This document shows, piece after piece, positions 16,147 through 24,520 of a stretch of 64,000 nucleotides of DNA (position 1 is the first letter of the stretch; every line of letters starts with the position of its first letter). Source of the DNA: an uncultured delta proteobacterium (GTDB taxonomy: Bacteria > Desulfobacterota > Desulfobulbia > Desulfobulbales > Desulfurivibrionaceae); the NCBI GenBank assembly GCA_903869265.1, contig CAIPYE010000017.1:248001-312000 (forward strand). Direction: 5' to 3'. Below the pieces are notes generated by a model that was not told the DNA's origin, did not search any database, and saw only the letters and a program-made list of their open reading frames with translations. Position numbers and translations under genes: made by a program.

Positions 16147-17562
16147 CTATTCTTCCGAGAGATGGTTCGAATTGCCCCGGAGCCAAGAGGCGGCTATGCC
16201 GAGCAGACCGGTAAGGGCCGCCCCGAAGAAGGCTCCGTGCAGGGCGGTCAGGAAGGAAGCTGTGTGTTCCGGCGTGAAATCCCGCAAATCAAGGCCGTTG
16301 GTAAGTCCCCGAAAATACAGGGAGAAGATCAGGGCACCCTGGGCGATGCCTAGGAGCATGCCCAGATTTCTGGCTGTGGCCAGCAGGGCTGCGGCCGCGC
16401 CTGCTTTGCTGGCCTCCACGTGGCTCAAGACTGAGGCGCTGTTTGGCGAAAGAAACAGGGCTTGGCCCAATCCCACCAGCATCAACTGTCCGGCAATAAT
16501 CAGCGGCGGAGTTGAGGTCTGAATCGTGGCGAGCAGGAACACCCCCAGGGTGGAGACGCTCAACCCCAGTGTGCTGATAAGCCGTGTGCCGACATAATCG
16601 GAAAGCCAGCCAGCCAAGGGTGAGACCACCAGAATCGAGGAGGGAACGGCCAGCATGACCAAGCCTATTTTTGAAGGCGGCAGATTGAGAACTCGGTCAA
16701 GATGAAAGGGGATGAGCAGGATCACACCAAAGAGGACCATAAAGGAAAGCACGGCGCTGACTATGGCCAGGGTGAAATGCCGGTTGCGAAAAAGCTTCAT
16801 TGCCAGAAGCGGATGGGGCAACCGGGCTTCGATGGCGATAAAACAGCCCAGGGCGCCTGCACCGGCACTGCCGGTGAGAAGCAACCGGCTGGCGGACCAG
16901 CTGGACGAGGAGGCGTGGGTCAGGGTCAGGCAAAGCAGGACAAGGGCTGTCGCCCAGGTGAGGCTCCCCAGCCAGTCCAACGGTCCGGTATGATGCTGCG
17001 TCGGTCCGGGCAAGATCCGAATGGCGAGGAAGGCGAAGAGCAAGCCCAGCGGAACCGTGATAAAGAAAAGGACACGCCAGGAGGCGAGTTCGAGCAAAAA
17101 ACCCCCCAGGCTCGGGCCGCTCATCAGCCCGAGGGAAACCGCCATGCCGATCAACCCCAGGCTGCGGCCCAGCTGTTCGCGCGGGAAGGTTTCCTTGATG
17201 ATCGCGGGGCCTGCGGCCATCATCATTGCGGCGCCCAGGGCCTGGCAGAATCTGGCGACAACAAGAAAGGGTAGGGTCGGGGCATAGGCGCAGGCCAGGG
17301 AGCCCAGGCCGAAAATCAACAGGCCTGCGGTGTATATCTTTCCCCTCCCCAGCCGGTCGGAAAGATGGCCCCAGAAGAGCAGGGTGGCCGTAATGGTGAG
17401 GAGATACACCATCACCACCCACTGGGTGTCATTGAGCGAGCTGTGGAAGTCCTTCATGATGAAGGGCAGGGCGATATTCACCATGCTGCTGTCCAGGGTG
17501 GACATGAAAACGCCGATGGCCACAATGAGGAAGGTGGGCCATTTGTTTGCAGGAGAATACAC
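16147..17562 (-). CDS. MFS drug exporter, DHA2 (14-helix) type
   Basis: A 471-residue inner-membrane proton-coupled exporter. MSTLDSSMVNIALPFI in helix 1 and the motif A-like GHLSDRLGRGKIY between helices 2 and 3 mark the DHA2 EmrB/QacA branch. GPSLGGFLLELASWRVLFFI is the antiporter motif C region with WRW-like ending. About 14 hydrophobic segments can be counted. The substrate is not readable from sequence. It converges with the FliK-like gene (11 bp gap) and is divergent from the inositol-phosphatase homologue. Confidence 0.88.
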   Translation of the reverse strand: MYSPANKWPTFLIVAIGVFMSTLDSSMVNIALPFIMKDFHSSLNDTQWVVMVYLLTITATLLFWGHLSDRLGRGKIYTAGLLIFGLGSLACAYAPTLPFLVVARFCQALGAAMMMAAGPAIIKETFPREQLGRSLGLIGMAVSLGLMSGPSLGGFLLELASWRVLFFITVPLGLLFAFLAIRILPGPTQHHTGPLDWLGSLTWATALVLLCLTLTHASSSSWSASRLLLTGSAGAGALGCFIAIEARLPHPLLAMKLFRNRHFTLAIVSAVLSFMVLFGVILLIPFHLDRVLNLPPSKIGLVMLAVPSSILVVSPLAGWLSDYVGTRLISTLGLSVSTLGVFLLATIQTSTPPLIIAGQLMLVGLGQALFLSPNSASVLSHVEASKAGAAAALLATARNLGMLLGIAQGALIFSLYFRGLTNGLDLRDFTPEHTASFLTALHGAFFGAALTGLLGIAASWLRGNSNHLSEE

Positions 17563-17704
17563 GGAAGAAATCTGTTGCCTCGGAGAAAAAAACGGGATTT
17601 ATAAGCCAGACGCATTGGGGCTCGCTGATTTTTTTGTACTGTATCGCAAGTCGGCTGATCCTGCAAAGGGGATTGCTGTAACCATACTGATTTCGAGGAG
17701 AAAA

Positions 17705-18568
17705 ATGGCTGGTATTCCAAGCAAAGATGAGGATGAAAGAATTGCCCGGTGTGTCGCGGGTTGCAAGAATCCCGCCCTGGGGGAGCTTCTGCGGACGGCG
17801 GCAATGGCTGCCCTTGCCGCGGGCAGCGTCTTGCGAGGCTTGTACGATAAACCCCACCAAGTTACCCATAAAGGGGCCATTGACTTGGTCACCGAGGCGG
17901 ATGTGGCCTCGGAACAGACCGTGCTTGCCATGCTGCGGGAGGCAGGTGGCGACATCGGCTTTTTGGCGGAAGAATCATACGCCTCCTATGAAAACCTGCC
18001 CCAGGGTCCGGTTTGGGTCATCGACCCCCTGGACGGCACCACAAACTTTGCCCATGGGTTCCCGTTTTTTGCCGTGTCCATCGCCTATGCCGAGGGCACG
18101 GCCAGCAAGGTCGGCGTGGTTTACGCGCCCATGCAGGACGAGCTGTTTTGCGCCTGCCTGGGGAGCGGGGCCTGGCTCAATGGACGGCCCATACAGGTCT
18201 CCGGGGTGGGAACATTGCAGGACTCTCTTTTGGCCACGGGATTTCCCTATGCCATCGAGCAGGAAGTCGCAGGGGTGATGGCGGCTCTCACCCGGCTGGT
18301 GACGCGATGCCAGGGCGTTCGGCGGGCCGGGGCAGCGGCGCTCGACCTTGCCTATCTTGCCTGCGGCAGGACCGACGGCTTCTGGGAGATCAATCTCAAG
18401 CCTTGGGATACGGCGGCGGGTATGTTGCTGGTGAGCGAGGCCGGAGGCAGACTGACTATCTACACTGGCAAGGGGTACACCCCCTATGTTCCGGAGGTGG
18501 TGGCGAGCAATGGGCTGATCCATGCCGCCATGCTGGAGGAACTTCGCGCCTTCAGTAGAACTGGATAA
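17705..18568 (+). CDS. Inositol monophosphatase family protein
   Basis: A 287-residue Mg-dependent sugar/inositol phosphatase (SuhB/CysQ superfamily). Metal-binding motif 1 is VWVIDPLDGTTNFAHGFPFF, and motif 2 is EINLKPWDTAAGMLLVSEAG. LAEES, with a metal-ligand Glu, lies upstream. GAGGAG precedes the ATG at 17705, so the much longer upstream open frame that overlaps the MFS gene is ignored. The N-terminal 35 residues are a family-atypical extension with two cysteines. The substrate could be inositol-1-phosphate, NADP-type phosphates or a sugar phosphate. Confidence 0.9.
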   Translation: MAGIPSKDEDERIARCVAGCKNPALGELLRTAAMAALAAGSVLRGLYDKPHQVTHKGAIDLVTEADVASEQTVLAMLREAGGDIGFLAEESYASYENLPQGPVWVIDPLDGTTNFAHGFPFFAVSIAYAEGTASKVGVVYAPMQDELFCACLGSGAWLNGRPIQVSGVGTLQDSLLATGFPYAIEQEVAGVMAALTRLVTRCQGVRRAGAAALDLAYLACGRTDGFWEINLKPWDTAAGMLLVSEAGGRLTIYTGKGYTPYVPEVVASNGLIHAAMLEELRAFSRTG

Positions 18569-18871
18569 GGGAAGACTGGTAAATCACTCTCTCTGAAAAG
18601 GAACTGTTGGGTAAGCATTTTCCAGTATCGCACTATCTTCAGATTGGATCTATTATTTTTTCCAGGATAGGGCTGAATTGTTTTTGCTCATCTGATGAAG
18701 AGAGGGCTGTAAATTTCTGACCGAGATTCAGGTGAACCGGTGATGTTCGGCAAACAGTTTTTCGCCCTTGTCGGAAAAAGGGAGGAGCAATACCACTGTA
18801 TTGCTTGAGAGCCAATTCATTTTTCAAGGAAGAGGGGATGGGTTGGAAGAGGCTGCGGGGGTTGCTTTGTA
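18569..18871. other. Intergenic stretch without a gene
   Basis: About 300 bp between the inositol-phosphatase homologue and the cyd operon terminator. I see no supported gene. The only structure noticed is a small palindrome, AGCAATA/TATTGCT, at 18786-18805. Confidence 0.6.
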
Positions 18872-18906
18872 TAAAAAAACCGGCGCAGGATATTCCCTGC
18901 GCCGGT
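18872..18906 (-). terminator. Rho-independent terminator of the cyd operon
   Basis: An 11-bp perfect stem (ACCGGCGCAGG with CCTGCGCCGGT) with a 6-base loop, followed on the minus strand by a run of seven T. It ends the leftward transcript 25 bp beyond the small CydX-like gene. Confidence 0.9.
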
Positions 18907-18930
18907 CTGCACTCCCAAGGAGCGTGTTGG

Positions 18931-19023
18931 TTACAGCAGATCGGTTTTCTTGAGCACGACGATGGCGCCCTGGTACGAAACAACCAGCACCAGCAGCCAG
19001 CTAACGAGCAAAATTGTATTCAT
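18931..19023 (-). CDS. CydX-like small membrane protein, 30 residues
   Basis: A 30-residue peptide, MNTILLVSWLLVLVVSYQGA then IVVLKKTDLL. It is one predicted transmembrane helix with a positively charged, presumably cytoplasmic, C-terminal side. AAGGAG lies seven bases before the ATG. The gene starts about 23 bp after cydB and just before the operon terminator, the position occupied by CydX, the single-helix subunit that stabilises bd oxidases in enterobacteria. Sequence similarity to CydX is not obvious, so the call rests on size, topology and position. Confidence 0.65.
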   Translation of the reverse strand: MNTILLVSWLLVLVVSYQGAIVVLKKTDLL

Positions 19024-19046
19024 GGGTTTACTCCTTCTTTTTCCGG

Positions 19047-20183
19047 TTAGTACATTTCCTTGACGTCTTCGCCCGTAAGCTCAGCCAGGGTAAGTTTTTT
19101 TGCATCCAGCAGTTTCCAGACATAGGCGACATAGGCCAGGACAACGGGCACAGCCAGAGCCACATAGCTCATGACCGTGAGGGTGTACTTGCTGCTTGAG
19201 GCGTTATAGATGGTGAGGCTCGATTGCGGGTCGCTCACCGACGGATAAAAGGCGGTGTTGTGGTAGCCGGCCAGGGAAAAGATGGCCAACCCCACCAGCA
19301 CGGTGCCGATGCCGCCAAACCAGATGCCGCTGTTCTTGCCAAGAAAACCGGTGGCTGCCACGCCATAGATCACCGAGCCAAGCCCCCCCAGCAACAGGGA
19401 CAGCACTACGGGCATCCCGAGCAGATTGTTGAGGTATTTCCCCTTTTCCATGAAAATCTCGCCCGTGGTTGGGTTCACCGCAAAGCCGTCCATGGTCACC
19501 AGGCTGATGAGAATGGTGAGCAAAAATGGCAGGGCCCAGAGCATGTTGATCCAGGTCGCTTTGCGGGCCTTTTTAACCAGGGGTTCATGGTCAACATGGT
19601 TGACGATGTACATGGCTCCCAAGGTTCTGGCCAGGAAGACCAGAAAGAGGCCGAAGGCCAGATTGAACGGGTTGAGCGCCGCTTCCAAGCCGTGGTACGG
19701 GGTCTGCCAGGTTACGGAGTTGTACAGGTTCAGACTGAAACGGGAGCCGGTGAAAAAGGTGCCCACCGCTGCGCCGATCAGGAGAAGCCCGATGCTGCCA
19801 TTGATGGACATGAAGATTTCATAGGTCCGTGCCCCGAGCACGTTGTCGGGTTTTTTGCGGTACTCGTAGCTCACCGCCTGGATGATAAAGGTGAAGAGGA
19901 TGAGCATCCATACCCAGTAGGCCCCGCCGAAGCTGGTGGCGTAAAAGAGCGGGAAGGCTGCGAACAGGGCGCCGCCGAAAAGGACCAGGGTGGTGAAGGT
20001 GAGTTCCCACTTGCGGCCCATGGTGTTGATGATCAGGGATTTCTCCTCTTCGGTGTTTGCCAGGGTAAAGATCAGAGTCTGTCCGCCCTGAACAAAGGTC
20101 AGAAAGAGAAAGAGCGACCCGACCACGGAGGCGATCAGCCACCAGAGTTGCTGTAGAATTGCGTAATCCAGGTTTCCTATCAT
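19047..20183 (-). CDS. cydB: Cytochrome bd ubiquinol oxidase subunit II
   Basis: A 378-residue multi-helix subunit of the bd-type quinol oxidase, which reduces oxygen to water without proton pumping. The N-terminal LQQLWWLIASVVGSLFLFLT and FVQGGQTLIFTLANTEEEKS are typical, followed by a run of hydrophobic helices. ATGFLGKNSGIWFGGIGTVL and a charged tail ending EMY close the protein. The gap from cydA is 4 bp. In a strict anaerobe this oxidase most likely scavenges oxygen. Confidence 0.95.
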   Translation of the reverse strand: MIGNLDYAILQQLWWLIASVVGSLFLFLTFVQGGQTLIFTLANTEEEKSLIINTMGRKWELTFTTLVLFGGALFAAFPLFYATSFGGAYWVWMLILFTFIIQAVSYEYRKKPDNVLGARTYEIFMSINGSIGLLLIGAAVGTFFTGSRFSLNLYNSVTWQTPYHGLEAALNPFNLAFGLFLVFLARTLGAMYIVNHVDHEPLVKKARKATWINMLWALPFLLTILISLVTMDGFAVNPTTGEIFMEKGKYLNNLLGMPVVLSLLLGGLGSVIYGVAATGFLGKNSGIWFGGIGTVLVGLAIFSLAGYHNTAFYPSVSDPQSSLTIYNASSSKYTLTVMSYVALAVPVVLAYVAYVWKLLDAKKLTLAELTGEDVKEMY

Positions 20184-20187
20184 TGGT

Positions 20188-21717
20188 TTATGCCTCCGGT
20201 CCGATCTTGATTTGCTTTATCATAATGCGAATTTCCGCCAGCAGCAGTGCCGTGAACAGGGCCAGAAACATGCAGAAGGTGGTCTGCACGTTGCTTGCGG
20301 CAATGTTGGTGCTGGCCACGCCCACCGGCAACAGTCCCTGGATGGCCCAGGGCTGTCGACCCACCTCGGCCACCACCCATCCGGCCTGTTGCGCCACATA
20401 GCCCAAAAAGATGGAAAAGAAGCAGGCTAGGTTCAGCCAGCGCTGGTATTCCAGGGTGCCCTTGAAGGCGAAGTAGAGAACCAGCAAAAAGATCAGCGGG
20501 AACAGGGTGCCCAGCACCACCATGATATGAAAGCTGTAGAAGGTGGTGGGCACCGGCGGCACGGCCTCGGTCGGGTTGTTCAGATAGCCGTAGCCCAGAT
20601 CTCCCTTGTGCTGTTCAAAGAGGGCCAGGGCGGCAGCAGCTTGTGCCGCATCCCCTGTTTCCTTGGCGTACTTGTAGTGGGCCAGTTCGGCCAGAGCGAT
20701 CTTGCCCGTGACCATGCGCTGTTCAGCCCCGATAATATTGCGCTCGGCATTGCCGAAGGCCAGATCGTTTATGCCGGGGACAAAGCTGTTGGGGTCGCGG
20801 TTGGCCAGGAGCGAGAGCAGTCCGGGGATTTTCTTCTCTGCATAGAAAGCGGGCAGATCATCGCCCGGTTTCTTGCTGGAGTTGATGATGCCCATGGCAA
20901 CAATGGGGGCCTTTTCCTGGCCAACGTACAACCCTTCCATTGCCGCCAGTTTCATGGGCTGCCGCTGGGCCACGCTGAAGGCGGCTTCGTCGCCGGTGAA
21001 GCCGACAAAGACAGAGGCGATGAAGCCGAAGACCGCAGCCACCACCATGCTGCGCTTGGCCATTTTCTGGTGCCGTTCCTGCAAGAGAAAGAGGGCCGAA
21101 ATGCCCACGACAAAGAGCGAGGCGAGCAGAAAGGCGGAGCTGGTGGCGTGGGTGAACTTGTGGACCGCCACCGGGGACAGGGCGACCTCCCAGAAGTTCT
21201 GCATTTCAAAGCGGGCTTTGTCGGGATTGAAGGCCATGCCGGTGGGAAACTGCATCCAGCCGTTGGCCACGAGAATCCAGACCGCCGAGAGATTGGAGCC
21301 AACGGCCACCATCCAAGTGGAAAAAAGGTGGAAGCCCTTGGAAACACGGTGCCAGCCAAAGAACATCACAGCAAAGAAGGTGGCCTCGAGAAAAAAGGCA
21401 AAGATGCCCTCGATGGCCAGGGGGGCGCCGAAGATGTCCCCTACCATCCAGGAGTAGTTGGACCAGTTGGTGCCGAACTGGAATTCGAGAATGATGCCGG
21501 TGGCGACTCCGATGGCAAAGTTGATGCCAAAGAGGGTCATCCAGAATCGGGTGAGTTTTTTCCACTCCTCGTTGCCTGTCTTGACGTAGATGGATTCAAA
21601 AAAGGCGACGAGAAAGGACAGTCCCAGGGTCAACGGCACAAAAATCCAGTGATACATCGCGGTCAGGGCGAATTGCGCCCTGGCCCAGTCCACCGTGGTT
21701 AGAATGTGTTCTCCCAC
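20188..21717 (-). CDS. cydA: Cytochrome bd ubiquinol oxidase subunit I
   Basis: A 509-residue heme-bearing subunit. The GTG at 21717 follows AAGGAGG and gives MGEHILTTVDWARAQFALTA. His23 in AMYHWIFVPLTLG is the expected heme b595 ligand. Other conserved stretches are EFQFGTNWSNYSWMVGDIFG, VGSNLSAVWILVANGWMQ and the quinol-site side GWVVAEVGRQPWAIQGLLP. The intervening periplasmic loop (roughly 250-390) includes NRDPNSFVPGINDL. A longer reading frame to 21924 would overlap the upstream DUF4492 gene and lacks a ribosome site. It is transcribed with DUF4492, cydB and the 30-residue gene. Confidence 0.96.
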   Translation of the reverse strand: MGEHILTTVDWARAQFALTAMYHWIFVPLTLGLSFLVAFFESIYVKTGNEEWKKLTRFWMTLFGINFAIGVATGIILEFQFGTNWSNYSWMVGDIFGAPLAIEGIFAFFLEATFFAVMFFGWHRVSKGFHLFSTWMVAVGSNLSAVWILVANGWMQFPTGMAFNPDKARFEMQNFWEVALSPVAVHKFTHATSSAFLLASLFVVGISALFLLQERHQKMAKRSMVVAAVFGFIASVFVGFTGDEAAFSVAQRQPMKLAAMEGLYVGQEKAPIVAMGIINSSKKPGDDLPAFYAEKKIPGLLSLLANRDPNSFVPGINDLAFGNAERNIIGAEQRMVTGKIALAELAHYKYAKETGDAAQAAAALALFEQHKGDLGYGYLNNPTEAVPPVPTTFYSFHIMVVLGTLFPLIFLLVLYFAFKGTLEYQRWLNLACFFSIFLGYVAQQAGWVVAEVGRQPWAIQGLLPVGVASTNIAASNVQTTFCMFLALFTALLLAEIRIMIKQIKIGPEA

Positions 21718-21808
21718 AATACCCCTCCTTGTGTGTGCTGGCGGCAAGAACAAGTTCCTGCCATGATTAAGAATGCGGTGAAAAATAACGAATTCAGAAC
21801 TGTATGTC

Positions 21809-22033
21809 TCAACGGGCTGAGGGTGTTCTGGTAAGGTTTTCCAGAACATGTCCGGCCCGGTCGCGCTCGGTGTTGAAATTGTGTTCAAGATAATTGGGAA
21901 AGAAAAACAGCTTGAGAACCGCAAACAGGATGAACAGTTTTATGGCGATGATCTGCCACAGGGTTCGTCCCACCACCATGGAGCGGAAGCCGTCTCGATA
22001 AAAGAGATACAGCTGTTTTGGCAGTGCGGTCAT
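21809..22033 (-). CDS. DUF4492-family small membrane protein, first gene of the cyd operon
   Basis: A 74-residue protein with one hydrophobic helix (IIAIKLFILFAVLKLFFFP) after a basic N-terminus containing YLFYRDGFRSMVVGRTLW. This matches the DUF4492 family as I remember it, which often sits directly upstream of cydA in anaerobes. GGGGAGG precedes the ATG, and a near-consensus promoter lies about 45 bp upstream. A role in assembly or stability of the bd oxidase is inferred from conserved position only. Confidence 0.8.
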   Translation of the reverse strand: MTALPKQLYLFYRDGFRSMVVGRTLWQIIAIKLFILFAVLKLFFFPNYLEHNFNTERDRAGHVLENLTRTPSAR

Positions 22034-22076
22034 GCTCGCCCTCCCCTCATGGGATAAAAGAATCCTGTTACTCTGT

Positions 22077-22104
22077 TGTATATGGAGGACATTTGCTCCG
22101 TCAA
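22077..22104 (-). promoter_or_regulatory. Sigma-70 promoter of the cyd operon
   Basis: On the minus strand TTGACG (22099-22104), a 16-bp spacer and TATACA (22077-22082) lie between the Rrf2 gene stop and the DUF4492 start. The -35 ends 2 bp from the Rrf2 stop codon, so the operon can be transcribed on its own or by read-through from the regulator gene. Confidence 0.65.
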
Positions 22105-22105
22105 A

Positions 22106-22570
22106 TTATTTTTTCCCGCTGGGCTGGTTATGACCGTCAGCCTCGGGAAAAGGTGTCAGACAGCAGGCATCTTCGGCGGCCAGGGTGGCAAAGTTCGCCT
22201 CTTGCAGGGTTGCCCGGAGCTGCTGGTTGGCTTTGTTCCAGACCCGGTGCACGGTACAGAGCGCACTGTTGTGGCAGGATTCGGGCCGACCCACGCAATC
22301 GTTGAGGGATATTTCGCCGATGATCGCCTCAATGACCGCCAGCAGGGTGATCTTCGACGGGTCGGTCAATAGGCGGTAGCCGCCGGTCGCTCCTTGGAGG
22401 ATTTCGATGATCCCGGCCCTGGCCAGTTGCTGGGCAATCTTTGCCAAAAAGTGCGGCGGCACATCGGTGCGCACGGCGATTTCCTTTCTGCTGACCAACG
22501 TGCCTTTGCCGTGTCTGGCAAGGTGCAGAACGCAACGTATTCCATATTCTCCGGCGCGGGTAAGTCTCAT
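22106..22570 (-). CDS. Rrf2-family Fe-S transcriptional regulator
   Basis: A 154-residue winged-helix regulator beginning MRLTRAGEYGIRCVLHLARH. The DNA-recognition helix region PPHFLAKIAQQLARAGII is followed by the ARG-like loop GATGGYRLL. Three cysteines, Cys92, Cys99 and Cys105 in DCVGRPESCHNSALC, match the [2Fe-2S] ligands of IscR-type members in spacing. It may therefore read oxygen, nitric oxide or Fe-S status. The ATG at 22570 is preferred over one six codons earlier because family members begin MRLT. It lies directly upstream of the cyd operon, making that operon the obvious target, and an AT-rich operator overlaps its own promoter. Confidence 0.9.
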   Translation of the reverse strand: MRLTRAGEYGIRCVLHLARHGKGTLVSRKEIAVRTDVPPHFLAKIAQQLARAGIIEILQGATGGYRLLTDPSKITLLAVIEAIIGEISLNDCVGRPESCHNSALCTVHRVWNKANQQLRATLQEANFATLAAEDACCLTPFPEADGHNQPSGKK

Positions 22571-22595
22571 GGTGCGGTCCAATATCAAGTAAGAT

Positions 22596-22643
22596 ATATA
22601 AGATATATTTAGTCTTATATCGAATCAACGCTCTGGTTGTCAA
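22596..22643 (-). promoter_or_regulatory. Rrf2 gene promoter with overlapping inverted-repeat operator
   Basis: The minus strand has a perfect TTGACA (22638-22643), an 18-bp spacer and TATAAG (22614-22619). An inverted repeat, ATATAAGA and TCTTATAT separated by 9 bp (22596-22620), covers the -10 and the start region. This suggests autorepression by the Rrf2 protein. Confidence 0.55.
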
Positions 22644-22695
22644 GAAAAAATGTGCGTTGTTTTGTGAAATGGGAAGGAATGGTTGGGATGTTTTT

Positions 22696-23658
22696 TTAAA
22701 GCGGTGTTGGCTCAGGTGGCGGGGGTTTCTTCTGGTATTTGTTTGCGATGTCGATACATTTGCTTCGGTACTTGAGCTTGGTGAGGCCGTAGCGGATAAC
22801 CCCCGAGACGTTGCCCACCGTGTCGGCCAGGGAAATACACATTTCAAGGACAGGGAGCATCTTGACGGGGAAGAGGTTTTTAAACCGTCTGGCCATGATG
22901 TGGGGCGGTTTTTTGTCGCAAAGGTCCCGGATGAACAGGTTGGAAAAAACAGCAAGATTTTGCAGGATATGCAGATCGTCAACCGAGGATTCCACCTCAG
23001 GAGGATTGGTGTCCATGCAGGCGATAATGGTGTCGGAAAAATTCCAGAAACGGGCAATTTCCTGGCCGATCTCGCTGAAGGTGAGTTGCTTGAACATCAG
23101 ACGGCACATGGCGTCTTCGGAGCTGCCGCGTGTTGTTCCTGCCTCAATGCGCCGATATACGTCCGGGAAATAAATAGTCATGATGATGCGGCCCAGATCG
23201 TGCAAAAGTGTACAGATGTAGGCCTCTTCCGGGGAGACGGGAATTTTGTATTTTTGGACCAAAAGCTTGCTGAGGTTGGCGCTGAGCAGCGAGATCGCCA
23301 TTTGTTTGCTCAGGCCTTCCTTCTCGCCGCCGGATTTGAGAAATTCTTCGATGAGACTGATGGAAACGGCAAGTTCCCGGACAACATCAAGACCCAGGGT
23401 AGACACGGCCCGTTCAATGGTGGAAATATGTGCGCCCCGAAGATAATAGGCCGAATTGGCAACCTGAAGAATCTTGTTGGTGAGTGAATAATCTTTCAGG
23501 ATGACGGCGGCAACGCAGTTTACCGAAGCGCGTTTATTGAGGGTTATCTTCAGGACTTCATTGACGTGCCCCGAGATGGCTGGAAGTTCGCTCAGGTTCA
23601 TCTTGACGAAAATCTCAGAGAGTTTTTGAGTTCTGGCTAAACTGGTGTCTTGTCCCAC
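22696..23658 (-). CDS. HDOD-domain signalling protein
   Basis: A 320-residue cytoplasmic protein dominated by an HDOD domain (about 20-220), a degenerate HD phosphohydrolase fold used as a protein-binding signalling module. Recognisable parts are LPAISGHVNEVLKITL, LQVANSAYYLRGAHISTIER, AVSTLGLDVVRELAVSI and CTLLHDLGRIIM. The HDLG keeps the His-Asp pair but the rest of the metal set is not obvious. The C-terminus is basic and proline-rich (YQKKPPPPEPTPL). No partner gene is adjacent, and the promoter must lie in the 154 bp before the start. Confidence 0.85.
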   Translation of the reverse strand: MGQDTSLARTQKLSEIFVKMNLSELPAISGHVNEVLKITLNKRASVNCVAAVILKDYSLTNKILQVANSAYYLRGAHISTIERAVSTLGLDVVRELAVSISLIEEFLKSGGEKEGLSKQMAISLLSANLSKLLVQKYKIPVSPEEAYICTLLHDLGRIIMTIYFPDVYRRIEAGTTRGSSEDAMCRLMFKQLTFSEIGQEIARFWNFSDTIIACMDTNPPEVESSVDDLHILQNLAVFSNLFIRDLCDKKPPHIMARRFKNLFPVKMLPVLEMCISLADTVGNVSGVIRYGLTKLKYRSKCIDIANKYQKKPPPPEPTPL

Positions 23659-23812
23659 GGGAGACCTTTTTTATTAAAAAAACCACGCACATGGCGTGAA
23701 AAAATACGGGAAATCAAGAAGATGATCGCAACCAATAATTATAACATGCCACGACGTGGAAAGCAATGAGATGGTAAGCATTGGGGGGCGGATGGCAAGG
23801 CAACAGATGGGG

Positions 23813-24511
23813 TTATCCAAGAACAGGCGCGAGAGCGGCAAGGGCCTCTCGGACAAGCTGACCGGTGGTGACGGTGGTCAGGCGGTGCTCGGCATACAGG
23901 GAAAATTCCGTGGTGTCGTTGGAGTATCGTTTGATTTTTTCTGCCGCTTCAACAATTTGGAACTGCCCCAGAGCGCGGGCAGCCAGGGCCCGTACTATGG
24001 GGTCTTCCGAGTCGAGGTAGGGCAGGAGGTAACGGGATGCTTGCCAGGTGCGGAGCAGCTCCGGTCGGACTTGGGCCAGTCGGCCTATTCCCCACATGAG
24101 GCCCCGTTGGAGGGCCGGGAGTTCGAGATAAAACCCGTCCTCCCGCATGAAGGAGACCAGGATCTTGGTATATTCCTGGGCCAACCCTTCGTGGCAGGCC
24201 AGGCATTCCGCCATGGCCTCCGGTGTGCCCCAGCCTATGCCGCCGGATTCGTCATTGAGGCTCCACATGAAGCGGCGCATGACAATGCGGGCCGCCTCCA
24301 TCTCCTGGTCCGCTAGGCGGGCCACTGTCGCGCCCATGGCGGAAACAGCATTCCATTTCGTTTTTTCAGAAGCGCTACAGATCGCGGAAAACAAAGGGTT
24401 GAGCAGTTTTTCCGGCGGGTATAAGGCCATGGCGGCGAGGACGGCATCAAGCTCTGCCTGGTTCAACAGCGTCAGGATTTCGTGCTTGATGCCTCTCTGG
24501 CTCACCGCCAT
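23813..24511 (-). CDS. DVU0298-family HEAT-like repeat protein
   Basis: A 232-residue, largely helical soluble protein built of HEAT-like helical pairs (PIVRALAARALGQFQIVEAA, NAVSAMGATVARLADQ). The central GIGWGTPEAMAECLACHEGL and LQRGLMWGIGRLAQVRPELL match the DVU0298 family from sulfate reducers as I remember it. No catalytic motif is visible, and the function is unknown; a scaffold or adaptor role is usual for such folds. It starts 9 bp after the flavodiiron gene, so it may belong to the oxygen-defence transcript. Confidence 0.75.
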   Translation of the reverse strand: MAVSQRGIKHEILTLLNQAELDAVLAAMALYPPEKLLNPLFSAICSASEKTKWNAVSAMGATVARLADQEMEAARIVMRRFMWSLNDESGGIGWGTPEAMAECLACHEGLAQEYTKILVSFMREDGFYLELPALQRGLMWGIGRLAQVRPELLRTWQASRYLLPYLDSEDPIVRALAARALGQFQIVEAAEKIKRYSNDTTEFSLYAEHRLTTVTTGQLVREALAALAPVLG

Positions 24512-24520
24512 AGGTCGTCC

